Below, piece after piece: positions 10,547-18,578 of a stretch of 64,000 nucleotides of DNA. The notes beneath the pieces are model-generated. The model ran no database searches and was not told where the DNA came from. It was given only the letters and a program-made list of their open reading frames with translations. The position numbers and the translations under genes were made by a program. The DNA comes from Chitinophaga pinensis. Lineage in GTDB: Bacteria > Bacteroidota > Bacteroidia > Chitinophagales > CAMDFR01. Position 1 is the stretch's first letter; each line of letters starts with the position of its first letter. Where the stretch lies: NCBI GenBank assembly GCA_945897725.1, contig CAMDFR010000003.1, positions 88,059 through 152,058 on the forward strand, in the 5' to 3' direction.

Positions 10547-11950
10547 CTAGATATGCAAAGCCCTTTTGGATGTGGCATCTAGACATGCTTCTTTAAATGC
10601 CTCTGTATAGGTTGGATGGGGATGACTCATTCGGCTGATGTCTTCGGCACTTGCTCTAAACTCCATTGCTACCACTGCTTCGATGATCAAATCAGCAATT
10701 CGAGGTCCAATCATATGTACACCTAGTATTTCATCCGTTTCTGCATCAGCTAATACTTTGATAAAACCATCGGTATCCATGCTTGCGCGGGCTCTACCAC
10801 TTGCTTTGAATGGAAATTTGCCTACTTTAAAAACTTTAGCTTGAGATTTCAATTCTTGTTCGGTGGCACCAATACCAGCCGCCTCAGGCCAGGTATAGGC
10901 CACTCCAGGAATGAGACTATAGTTGATATGTGGTTTTTGACCCGCTAATATTTCTGCTACAAAAACCCCTTCTTCTTCTGCTTTGTGTGCTAGCATTGGG
11001 CCAACTACTACATCGCCAATAGCATAAACTCCTGGAACAATGGTTTCCAATTGGCCATTTACTGGAATTCTTTTTCTTTCGTCAAGCGTAATGCCTATTT
11101 TCTCCAATCCTAAATTTTCTGTATATGGGCTACGACCTACAGCTACCAGGCAGTAATCGCCTTTCAATTCTATTATTGCTCCGTTTTTATCCTCAGCACT
11201 TACCGTGACTTCATTTTTTTTAGCTACTGCACCTTTTACCTTATGACCTAAGTAAAAATTGATTCCTTGTTTTTTTAAGACTCTGAGCATTTCTTTGGAG
11301 ATATCAGTATCCATGCTTGGAACAATGGTATCCAAATATTCAACAATAGAAACCTCGGCACCAAGTCTTTTATATACGGAACCGAGTTCTACGCCAATAA
11401 TACCCCCACCAATTACAATGAGATGTTTCGGAATTTCTTTGAGTGATAAAGCTTCTGTTGAAGTAATAATTCGTTGCTTATCATTTTTTATAAAAGGAAG
11501 TACGGTAGGTTTTGAACCCGTTGCGATAATGACCTTATCGCATTCAATTTCTTGAGTAGAAAGATCTTCTTTGGTCAGTAATAATTTATTTTTTGTAATA
11601 AATGACGCCGTACCATGAAGCACATCTATTTTGTTTTTTTTCATAAGGAAATCTATGCCATCACAGGTCGTTTTTACAACACCTGCTTTGCGTTCAATCA
11701 TTTTTGTAAAATCCACTTTAGGAGGATTGATAATGATTCCATGGTCAGCAAACTCATGTGTTGCCTTAGAGAAATGTTCAGAAGAATCGAGCAGTGCTTT
11801 GGAAGGAATACAACCTACGTTGAGGCAGGTGCCCCCTAAGGTATTATACTTTTCTATAAGAGCCGTTTTCATTCCTAATTGAGCACAACGAATTGCCGCT
11901 ACATATCCACCTGGTCCTGCTCCAATAATGGTTACATCATATTTTGCCAT
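10547..11950 (-). CDS. lpdA: Dihydrolipoyl dehydrogenase (E3)
   Basis: This flavoprotein reoxidises the dihydrolipoyl groups of 2-oxoacid dehydrogenase complexes with NAD+. The 467-residue product has the FAD-binding GAGPGG motif at residues 10-15, the redox-active disulphide CLNVGC (Cys42 and Cys47), an NAD-binding GGGIIGVE motif in the middle, and the C-terminal catalytic HPHPTYTE (His445, Glu450). Length and motifs are those of a complete E3. The frame extends 22 codons further upstream, but MAKYDV is the family N-terminus and a TAnnTTTG element lies 24 bases before it, inside the longer version, so I start at 11950. No E1 or E2 gene is adjacent. Confidence 0.96.
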   Translation of the reverse strand: MAKYDVTIIGAGPGGYVAAIRCAQLGMKTALIEKYNTLGGTCLNVGCIPSKALLDSSEHFSKATHEFADHGIIINPPKVDFTKMIERKAGVVKTTCDGIDFLMKKNKIDVLHGTASFITKNKLLLTKEDLSTQEIECDKVIIATGSKPTVLPFIKNDKQRIITSTEALSLKEIPKHLIVIGGGIIGVELGSVYKRLGAEVSIVEYLDTIVPSMDTDISKEMLRVLKKQGINFYLGHKVKGAVAKKNEVTVSAEDKNGAIIELKGDYCLVAVGRSPYTENLGLEKIGITLDERKRIPVNGQLETIVPGVYAIGDVVVGPMLAHKAEEEGVFVAEILAGQKPHINYSLIPGVAYTWPEAAGIGATEQELKSQAKVFKVGKFPFKASGRARASMDTDGFIKVLADAETDEILGVHMIGPRIADLIIEAVVAMEFRASAEDISRMSHPHPTYTEAFKEACLDATSKRALHI

Positions 11951-11973
11951 ACAATAATTAGTATATTTTATTA

Positions 11974-11981
11974 CAAAGTTA
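11974..11981 (-). promoter_or_regulatory. -7 element of lpdA
   Basis: TAACTTTG on the minus strand matches TAnnTTTG, and its last base is 24 bases before the chosen ATG. No TTTG at 19-base spacing was found, so only the -7 half is supported. It favours the shorter lpdA start. Confidence 0.5.
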
Positions 11982-12155
11982 GTGAATTTGTATTTACAAG
12001 GTGTCAAATCTACCATCAGGTAAATTCATGATTGTTAAAGATAACAAGTGCATGAGCGGGTGAAGAAAGTGCCGTGCACTTCGAAACACGCGGCCCCTGG
12101 TATGATTATCCTTCTATGATGAGGCTATTGGGGCATGCCCATAAAGTCAAGCTAT

Positions 12156-12716
12156 TTAGTCTTTTTCGCTTCCTGTTCCTTTGAATTGATGGTCTTTTTC
12201 TTTGAAGAGCACATTGAATGTAGTGAGTGAGCCATAGATTCGTGTGATATATTGTTGAAGATGCAATCGATCCTCGTCATTAAGTTTTGGATGCGTATTG
12301 ATATTTTGTTCGAGCACGCGCAGTCGATCGCGAAGCATCACAATTTTATGAAAAAACTGTTCTGTTGGAATTTCTTTTGGCTGCAAGGAAGTATCACCAG
12401 ATGTAATGATTATTTTCCCATCAATCCATTTGCCTGCCAATGGAATATTGATGGGAGGATCAAAATATTTGAAGACCGTGGTGAGGAATAATTCCTCAAT
12501 ATCTTTGAGCTCGATGGGTGCTAAAGTCTGCTGAGGGGCTGTTTTTGTAATGATATCTAGCTTGTCATAAGTTCTATCTATCTCCTTTGCTTTGTCGATA
12601 TCATAGAAAAATATTTTGTAACTTTTGTCGCTTTCTTCAACTAGTATCCCTCTTCCAAAAGAAGGGTGTATCACCATTGATCCCACACCAAGTTGTAATA
12701 GATTTTCTTCAGTCAT
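12156..12716 (-). CDS. Hypothetical protein with N-terminal Tudor/CarD-like domain
   Basis: The 186-residue protein has no signal peptide or membrane segment, so it is probably cytoplasmic. Residues about 10-55 (VGSMVIHPSFGRGILVEE...YDIDKAKEIDRTYDKLDII) resemble the small SH3/Tudor-like fold of CarD/TRCF proteins and of UvrD-type helicase C-termini, which binds RNA polymerase. The rest is charged and probably helical, with nothing I can name. An RNA polymerase-linked role is only a possibility from the fold resemblance. It lies downstream of, and in the same direction as, the Kazal-like gene, but has its own TAnnTTTG element 21 bases before the ATG. Confidence 0.75.
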   Translation of the reverse strand: MTEENLLQLGVGSMVIHPSFGRGILVEESDKSYKIFFYDIDKAKEIDRTYDKLDIITKTAPQQTLAPIELKDIEELFLTTVFKYFDPPINIPLAGKWIDGKIIITSGDTSLQPKEIPTEQFFHKIVMLRDRLRVLEQNINTHPKLNDEDRLHLQQYITRIYGSLTTFNVLFKEKDHQFKGTGSEKD

Positions 12717-12736
12717 TTACGTTTTTATTAAGTCAA

Positions 12737-12744
12737 CAAATGTA
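12737..12744 (-). promoter_or_regulatory. -7 element of the 12156-12716 gene
   Basis: TACATTTG on the minus strand matches TAnnTTTG, 21 bases before the ATG. No matching -33 box was recognised. Confidence 0.45.
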
Positions 12745-12754
12745 TGTTTTTTGA

Positions 12755-13885
12755 TTAATTTTTAATCAGTTTTTTGTAGAAGACAAAGTTTTCTATTTCC
12801 ATTTTCACCCAATAAACTCCAGGATGGAGCATTGACACATCCACCCCGTCCTTTATACTTAAAACGACTGACATACATGGATTACCTGTGACATCTAGAA
12901 TAGATATGTCGCTTACCTCATTCGTGACAGATTGAATAAAAAATCTATCATTGGTGGGGTTTGGGAATAGTACAACATTTGGATATTGCTGATGAATGCC
13001 ATTGATACCTGTATAGCATGTCCCAACTCGCCAACTAGTGACTCCATGATAATATTGAGCATAGCATGCATTGGTGTATGAAACACTATCGCAACCACAA
13101 ACAGGATTGACATTGGGGCAATACCTAGAGGTGTCGATCAGTGAAAGATTAATACAACTAGGTAGAGCAATCAGCACTTCTTTACAGATGGATTGAATAC
13201 AAGTATCCGTGCCATGCACCACAATAATAGTAAGACATGGAAAATACAATCCTGCTGTGATATAAGTATGACTTGGGTTTACAGCTTGTGAGGTGGTTCC
13301 ATCATCAAAATTCCATCTATAAAAAATAATGCTAGAACTATGATAGATAGAAGAATCGAAGAACTGCACCACATTCAAACTATCTTGTATTGAAAAATTG
13401 ACTTCACAAGAATCTGGCAAAGATTTTTGCACTTGAATATATCTACAAAACTGATTGGTGCAGCCACTTACAGAGTTGATGGTAAGACAGACTACAAAGG
13501 TAGAATCAGATAAAGAGTGATAAATATAAAAAGGATTTTCTTGATTAGATGTATCTCCATTTCCAAATTCGAAATGGTACCAAGTGATGGAATCGCTGGT
13601 TGTAGAAAGATTTGAGATAATGAGTGTATCAGATTGAATGAGTATATCAAAACTCGCACTACACAAACTATCTGAACCACAAGCACCAATATGATATGAA
13701 TAAACACCTCCATAATACAAGGCTTCGCAAGGGTTACCATAGGTGAAACTATCGCACCCACATGTTGGAATAAATGCTAAGGGACAAGGAGTGGATAAAT
13801 CTATTCTGCTTGAATCTATACAAGATTGAGCTTTGCTCTGAAGCATCATTAAAAGAATAAAAAGTTGTAGGTAATATTTTTTCAT
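12755..13885 (-). CDS. Secreted Kazal-like/PKD protein with type IX sorting domain
   Basis: The 376-residue protein begins with a signal peptide (residues 1-20, ending in SKAQ). Two cysteine-rich modules at about 22-69 and 244-290 share a CP...PxCGCDS-(F/V)-(T/S)-Y-x-N-x-C pattern ending in a terminal Cys, which strongly recalls Kazal-type protease inhibitor domains (PVCGCDGxTYxNxC). Between them are two PKD-like domains at about 77-153 and 160-240 (WYHFEFGNGDTS and YRWNFDDGTTS). Residues 303-376 form a type A sorting domain (LFPNPTNDRF...GVYWVKM...KKLIKN), so it is probably a type IX cargo anchored or released at the surface. Inhibitor activity is inferred from the modules only. Confidence 0.9.
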   Translation of the reverse strand: MKKYYLQLFILLMMLQSKAQSCIDSSRIDLSTPCPLAFIPTCGCDSFTYGNPCEALYYGGVYSYHIGACGSDSLCSASFDILIQSDTLIISNLSTTSDSITWYHFEFGNGDTSNQENPFYIYHSLSDSTFVVCLTINSVSGCTNQFCRYIQVQKSLPDSCEVNFSIQDSLNVVQFFDSSIYHSSSIIFYRWNFDDGTTSQAVNPSHTYITAGLYFPCLTIIVVHGTDTCIQSICKEVLIALPSCINLSLIDTSRYCPNVNPVCGCDSVSYTNACYAQYYHGVTSWRVGTCYTGINGIHQQYPNVVLFPNPTNDRFFIQSVTNEVSDISILDVTGNPCMSVVLSIKDGVDVSMLHPGVYWVKMEIENFVFYKKLIKN

Positions 13886-13905
13886 GATGAGAAGGATTAA
13901 TGATT

Positions 13906-13913
13906 CAAAGTTA
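13906..13913 (-). promoter_or_regulatory. -7 element of the Kazal-like gene
   Basis: TAACTTTG on the minus strand matches TAnnTTTG, 21 bases before the ATG at 13885. Confidence 0.45.
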
Positions 13914-14006
13914 AAGTAAAAAATCTAAAGCAGACTTGAGCAAAGCATTGCTTTTTGCTTCATAACGTTGGATTTTTAAAAATAGTCGAGAGTATTCAAT
14001 TTATTT

Positions 14007-14014
14007 TAACTTTG
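14007..14014 (+). promoter_or_regulatory. -7 element of trmB
   Basis: TAACTTTG matches TAnnTTTG, 27 bases before the trmB ATG. No -33 TTTG at standard spacing was seen. Confidence 0.45.
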
Positions 14015-14040
14015 CCCTTTAACAAAAGAGATAATATTCG

Positions 14041-14727
14041 ATGGGGAAAGCGAAGATGAAAAAACTTAGAGAAGTCAGTGGCTTTTCGTTTGTATATGAG
14101 AATAAAAATTTTCTTGCACCAGCCTTAAATGATTTTGAAGGCAATGTGATTGATTGGAAGGGAGCATGGGCAGAAAAAGCGTTTAAAAACAAGCAAGCAA
14201 TCACAATGGAATTAGCTTGTGGTAAAGGTGATTATACGATTGCTTTGGCAGAGCGATTTCCAGAAAGGAATTTTATTGGTGTTGATATCAAAGGAGATCG
14301 ATTGTGGCGTGGTGCCTTGACAGTGCAAAGTAAAGGGTTGAGCAATGTCATTTTTGTAAGAACTAAAATTGAACAATTAGATTTATTTTTTGCGCCGCAT
14401 GAGATAGATGAGATTTGGATTACTTTTCCAGATCCATTTCCCAAGAAGCCAGATACTAAAAGAAGATTGTCCGCCCCTTCTTTTTTGTCGTTGTATAAAA
14501 AGTTAATCAAAGAAAACGGCCTTATTCATTTTAAGACAGATGCGCTTGATTTATTCGACTACACAGAAGGAAGTATGAAAGAAGCTGGCTTTGAGCTATT
14601 GACAGTGCAAAGGGATATTTATGGCAATCATTTGGAAGATGAAATCACTTCCATTAAAACCTATTATGAATTGATGCATTTAGCTGATGAGAGAACAATC
14701 AATTATTTAAAAGCTATTGTGAAGTAA
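14041..14727 (+). CDS. trmB: tRNA (guanine-N7-)-methyltransferase
   Basis: The enzyme methylates G46 of the tRNA variable loop with S-adenosylmethionine. The 228-residue product carries the class I methyltransferase SAM-binding motif ELACGKGDY, the acidic end of strand 2 (FIGVDIKGDRLWRGA), and the TrmB signature ITFPDPFPKKPDTKRRL. Length is normal for the family. The ATL gene follows 14 bases downstream on the same strand, so the two are probably cotranscribed. Confidence 0.96.
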   Translation: MGKAKMKKLREVSGFSFVYENKNFLAPALNDFEGNVIDWKGAWAEKAFKNKQAITMELACGKGDYTIALAERFPERNFIGVDIKGDRLWRGALTVQSKGLSNVIFVRTKIEQLDLFFAPHEIDEIWITFPDPFPKKPDTKRRLSAPSFLSLYKKLIKENGLIHFKTDALDLFDYTEGSMKEAGFELLTVQRDIYGNHLEDEITSIKTYYELMHLADERTINYLKAIVK

Positions 14728-14741
14728 TTACAAAGTCGCAG

Positions 14742-15083
14742 ATGAAATCTTCACTTGATTATCGTTTTTTTGAAAATGTTTTTGATGTCGTTCGTCAGAT
14801 TCCAAAAGGAAAAGTTACATCATATGGATTAATTGCTGCTTATCTTGGCAGCAAACAATCTTCGCGTATGGTAGGCTGGGCAATGAACAAAGCCCATGGA
14901 GTGCAACCCATGGTGCCGGCCCATCGGGTAGTCAACAGGAATGGATTACTGACAGGGAAACATCATTTTTCGCCACCTGAAGCAATGCAAGAAGCATTAG
15001 AAAAAGAAGGTATCCAAGTGATAGATGATAAGATTATAGACTTTGAAACGCATCTTTGGAATCCGAGTGAAACCTTGTTATAA
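14742..15083 (+). CDS. Alkyltransferase-like protein (ATL), MGMT-family fold without the catalytic cysteine
   Basis: The 113-residue protein has the DNA-binding domain of O6-alkylguanine-DNA alkyltransferases but lacks the N-terminal domain of Ada/Ogt. The active-site PCHRV is PAHRV at residues 59-63, so Ala60 replaces the alkyl-accepting cysteine. The helix region RMVGWAMNK, with the conserved Arg, is present. Known ATL proteins bind O6-alkylguanine without repairing it and flag it for nucleotide excision repair; that role is inferred here. It lies 14 bases after trmB and about 100 bases before gldA. Confidence 0.92.
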   Translation: MKSSLDYRFFENVFDVVRQIPKGKVTSYGLIAAYLGSKQSSRMVGWAMNKAHGVQPMVPAHRVVNRNGLLTGKHHFSPPEAMQEALEKEGIQVIDDKIIDFETHLWNPSETLL

Positions 15084-15180
15084 TGGTGAAGATGAATTCT
15101 ATTCATTGTTAATTTTTCCTAGAAATGGGAAACACTAGTTTAAACCCTACAAAAAATCGTAAATTAGCATCTTCTTAGTT

Positions 15181-16089
15181 ATGAGCATTAAAGTAGAACA
15201 ACTTACCAAGATATATGGCACACAGAAGGCAGTAGATGGCATTTCATTTGAAATTCCATCTGGTCAGATTGTTGGATTTCTAGGACCCAATGGTGCTGGG
15301 AAATCTACCACTATGAAAATTCTCACTGGTTATTTAAATGCTACGTCAGGAAAAGCCTTTGTGAATGGCCTTGGGGTAGAAGAGCATGGAATCGCTGTGA
15401 GAAAACAAATTGGATATTTGCCAGAGAACAATCCACAATACTTGGATATGTACGTGATGGAATATTTAAATTTTGTTGCCAACGTTTATCATTTACCAAA
15501 TATTGCGAAAAGAGTAGATGAAATGATTGACATGACGGGTTTGGCTCCAGAGCGCAATAAAAAAATTGGTCAGCTATCCAAGGGATATCGTCAGCGAATT
15601 GGGCTAGCACAAGCAATGATTCACAATCCAAATGTATTGATATTAGATGAGCCAACGAGTGGATTAGACCCTAATCAATTGGTAGATATTAGAAGATTAA
15701 TTGTAGAAATAGGGAAAGAGAAAACAGTGATTTTGTCGACACATATTATGCAAGAAGTACAAGCCATGTGTGATCGTGCGATCATTATCAACCAAGGAAA
15801 AATTGTGGCAGACGACACCATTGGCATTCTTACCAGTAAGGATAAAAAAAGATTGGTGATTGAGGTAGAATTTGTTGAATCTGTGACAAAAGAAAAATTG
15901 CTAAGTGTGCAAGGTGTAAACGAAGCTTCACAAACAAAGGGCAATCATTGGAAGTTGATCACCGATAAAAACGAAGACATGAGAGTTCGGTTGTTTGAGT
16001 TTGCAAAGAACAATAATTATACATTGATTAAGATGCAGCAGCAAGAACAAAGCATGGAAGATGTGTTTAAACAATTAACAGGTAAATAA
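15181..16089 (+). CDS. gldA: Gliding motility ABC transporter ATP-binding protein GldA
   Basis: This is the nucleotide-binding subunit of the GldAFG ABC transporter, required for gliding in Flavobacterium johnsoniae. The 302-residue protein shows Walker A GPNGAGKS (residues 35-42), the signature LSKGYRQR (132-139), Walker B VLILDEP (152-158) and the switch His in STHIMQE. A C-terminal domain of about 90 residues is typical of the GldA/NatA type. The gldF start codon follows after one base, so translation is probably coupled. The substrate is unknown. Confidence 0.94.
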   Translation: MSIKVEQLTKIYGTQKAVDGISFEIPSGQIVGFLGPNGAGKSTTMKILTGYLNATSGKAFVNGLGVEEHGIAVRKQIGYLPENNPQYLDMYVMEYLNFVANVYHLPNIAKRVDEMIDMTGLAPERNKKIGQLSKGYRQRIGLAQAMIHNPNVLILDEPTSGLDPNQLVDIRRLIVEIGKEKTVILSTHIMQEVQAMCDRAIIINQGKIVADDTIGILTSKDKKRLVIEVEFVESVTKEKLLSVQGVNEASQTKGNHWKLITDKNEDMRVRLFEFAKNNNYTLIKMQQQEQSMEDVFKQLTGK

Positions 16090-16090
16090 A

Positions 16091-16825
16091 ATGTATTCAA
16101 TCTTAAAAAAAGAAGTTGCACATTTTTTTAGTTCACTTACAGGATATTTATCTATAGGTGTTTTCTTGTTGCTTACTGGGCTTATCTTATGGATTTTTCC
16201 AGGCGACAATAATATATTGGACTATGGTTATTCTTCGTTGGAATCATTTTTCTTTATGGCCCCTATTTTATTTTTGATATTGATTCCGGCGGTGACGATG
16301 CGATCCTTTTCTGAGGAGAAAAATCTTGGCACCTTAGAACTACTTATGACGAAGCCTTTGCGAGATATCGATATTATTTTAGGGAAATTCTTTGCTGCAT
16401 TATTGTTAGTGATGTTTTCGATTTTACCAACCTTCATTTACTTCTGGTCTGTTTCTCAATTAGGTGCACAAGAAGGAAATATAGATAGTGGTGGGGTTTG
16501 GGGTTCCTACCTTGGACTATTTTTTCTAGCCGCCTCTTTTACCGCCATTGGCATTTTCGCCTCATCGCTTTCTACCAATCAAATTGTTTCGTTTATTCTT
16601 TCCATATTAATGAGTGTCTTCTTTTTTTGGGCCTTTGATATGCTAGGAGCCTTCCCATTATTTCAGGGAGGAATTGATTATTTTGTTCAGCAAATTGGGA
16701 TGAATGCACATTATATCTCCATCAGCAAGGGCGTCGTAGATAGCAGAGATGTCATCTATTTTATGAGTATCATTATCGTTTTTGTGGTGGCCACAAAAAC
16801 AGTATTAGAAAGCAGAAAGTGGTAA
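16091..16825 (+). CDS. gldF: Gliding motility ABC transporter permease GldF
   Basis: The 244-residue integral membrane protein has about six hydrophobic segments, beginning with LSIGVFLLLTGLILWIF and ending with FMSIIIVFVVATKTV. The motif MRSFSEEKNLGTLELLMTKP after the second segment is typical of ABC-2 permeases of the GldF kind. It is packed between gldA (one-base gap) and gldG (one-base gap) and should form the membrane channel with GldG. Confidence 0.94.
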   Translation: MYSILKKEVAHFFSSLTGYLSIGVFLLLTGLILWIFPGDNNILDYGYSSLESFFFMAPILFLILIPAVTMRSFSEEKNLGTLELLMTKPLRDIDIILGKFFAALLLVMFSILPTFIYFWSVSQLGAQEGNIDSGGVWGSYLGLFFLAASFTAIGIFASSLSTNQIVSFILSILMSVFFFWAFDMLGAFPLFQGGIDYFVQQIGMNAHYISISKGVVDSRDVIYFMSIIIVFVVATKTVLESRKW

Positions 16826-16826
16826 T

Positions 16827-18578
16827 ATGAAAGAAAAGCGCAACTTAAAAAATACCAGAAGACAGTCCTTGTTCTATATAGGGATGATTATTCTAATACT
16901 ATTCCTTCTGAATTTTGTTGGATCAAAATTGTATACAAGATTTGATTTGACAAAGGAAAAAAGGTATTCTGTATCTGAACCTTCCAAAAAACTTTTAAAA
17001 AATTTAGATGACATCGTCTCTGTTCAAATATATCTCGATAAAGATGTAAATGCCGGTATGCTTCGCCTTAGGAAAAGTGTAGAAGATTTGATGAATGAGT
17101 ACAAGGCCTATGGAGGAAGTAATTTCGAATTTGAATTTATCAGCTTATTGGATGGCAAAACGGAAGATGAAAAAGTTAAAATCATCCAAGAATACAGTAA
17201 AAAAGGCATCTTCACTACCAATTTAAGTTATAAAGATGGTGATGTAACACAGCAAAAATACATTATGCCAGCGGCTATGATTACCTATAAAAGCCGGCAG
17301 ATGCCTGTAAATTTTTTAGAAGATCAGATAGGATATGCGCCTGAAGAGCGCTTAAACAACTCTATCATTTCGCTCGAATATAAATTTTCTTCTGCCATCA
17401 GTAAATTGCAATTAACCACCAAACCACGACTTGCATTTCTTGTTGGACAAAATGAATTAGAAAACATTGAGGTGGCAGACATCACCATGGCTTTAAAGGA
17501 ACAGATGTATGATGTTACTCAGCTTGATTTGTCAAAGTTTTACAAAGTGCCTAGTGATATCTCTGCGCTAATTATTGCTAAACCACAGGGTAGATTTGAT
17601 GAGAAAGACAAATACAAGATTGATCAGTATATCATGAATGGCGGAAAGGTTTTGTGGCTGCGAGAGAATGTGATGGCAGACATGGACAGTCTTAGAAATG
17701 CACAACAAATGTTTTGGGCTTATCCTACTGAAGATAATTTGGATGACATGATGTTTACCTATGGTGTAAGAATTAATCAGAATCTTGTTCAAGACTTACA
17801 AATGTGCAATCCCATTCCTTTGGTAACGGGTATGGATGGAGGCAAACCTCAAACACAACTTTTTCCTTGGTATTATTTCCCAATACTTTTACCGGCCGCC
17901 AACAATCATCCGATCATCAGAAACATTGATCCTGTAGCCGGTTATTTTACATCTACGATTGATACCATAAAGTCTTCAAAGGTTAGAAAAACAATTCTGC
18001 TTACTACCTCACAATATAGCAAAGCCTTATTGTCGCCGGTAAGAATTCATCTAGACATGTTGAAGGAAGAACCAGATAAAAGTTCTTTCAAACAACCTAA
18101 TCTTGCATGTGCCGTTTTATTAGAAGGAAGTTTCACTTCGAATTATAAGAACCGAATGGCTAGTACTTATGTGGATGTTGCTGACACTGTAAAAGAATTA
18201 AAATTCCTTGACCATAGCAAAGAAACTAAAATGATAGTGATTTCTGATGGCGATGTTATAAAGAATGATTTACAGGTAGGAGGTGGTTTTTGGCCGTTAG
18301 GCTACTATAATGTGACAGGTCAAACCCTTGCTAACAAGACCTTTATTCTTAACTGTGTAGAGTATCTAACTGACGAGAGTGGTTTAATCACCACACGAAG
18401 TAAAGAGATTAAAGTTCGTTTATTAGATAAAGTAAAGATCAAAGAGGAGAAGTTAAAGTGGCAACTCATTAATACAATCATACCGATCGTTAGCGTCATT
18501 TTATTTGGATTGGTGTATACATATCTGAGAAGAAAACGTTATACGGGCAAGGGACAAAAAAACCAAACTAGCAAATGA
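16827..18578 (+). CDS. gldG: Gliding motility ABC transporter auxiliary protein GldG
   Basis: The 583-residue protein has one N-terminal membrane segment (about residues 16-36), a long extracytoplasmic domain of the ABC-transporter auxiliary type beginning with FDLTKEKRYSVSEPSKKLL, and one C-terminal membrane segment (IINTIIPIVSVILFGLVYTY lies near its end) followed by a short basic tail. This layout matches GldG. Its end overlaps the next gene by four bases, which suggests translational coupling. It probably works with GldA and GldF in the envelope. Confidence 0.94.
   Translation: MKEKRNLKNTRRQSLFYIGMIILILFLLNFVGSKLYTRFDLTKEKRYSVSEPSKKLLKNLDDIVSVQIYLDKDVNAGMLRLRKSVEDLMNEYKAYGGSNFEFEFISLLDGKTEDEKVKIIQEYSKKGIFTTNLSYKDGDVTQQKYIMPAAMITYKSRQMPVNFLEDQIGYAPEERLNNSIISLEYKFSSAISKLQLTTKPRLAFLVGQNELENIEVADITMALKEQMYDVTQLDLSKFYKVPSDISALIIAKPQGRFDEKDKYKIDQYIMNGGKVLWLRENVMADMDSLRNAQQMFWAYPTEDNLDDMMFTYGVRINQNLVQDLQMCNPIPLVTGMDGGKPQTQLFPWYYFPILLPAANNHPIIRNIDPVAGYFTSTIDTIKSSKVRKTILLTTSQYSKALLSPVRIHLDMLKEEPDKSSFKQPNLACAVLLEGSFTSNYKNRMASTYVDVADTVKELKFLDHSKETKMIVISDGDVIKNDLQVGGGFWPLGYYNVTGQTLANKTFILNCVEYLTDESGLITTRSKEIKVRLLDKVKIKEEKLKWQLINTIIPIVSVILFGLVYTYLRRKRYTGKGQKNQTSK

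Noticed and set aside
12046..12081. Inverted repeat AAGTGCA/TGCACTT with a 22-base loop
   Set aside because: The stem is short, the loop long, and no T-run follows on either strand.
12752..12768. Palindrome TGATTAA-TTT-TTAATCA overlapping the Kazal-like gene's stop codon
   Set aside because: The T-run lies on the plus strand, where no gene ends, and the stem is almost all AT.
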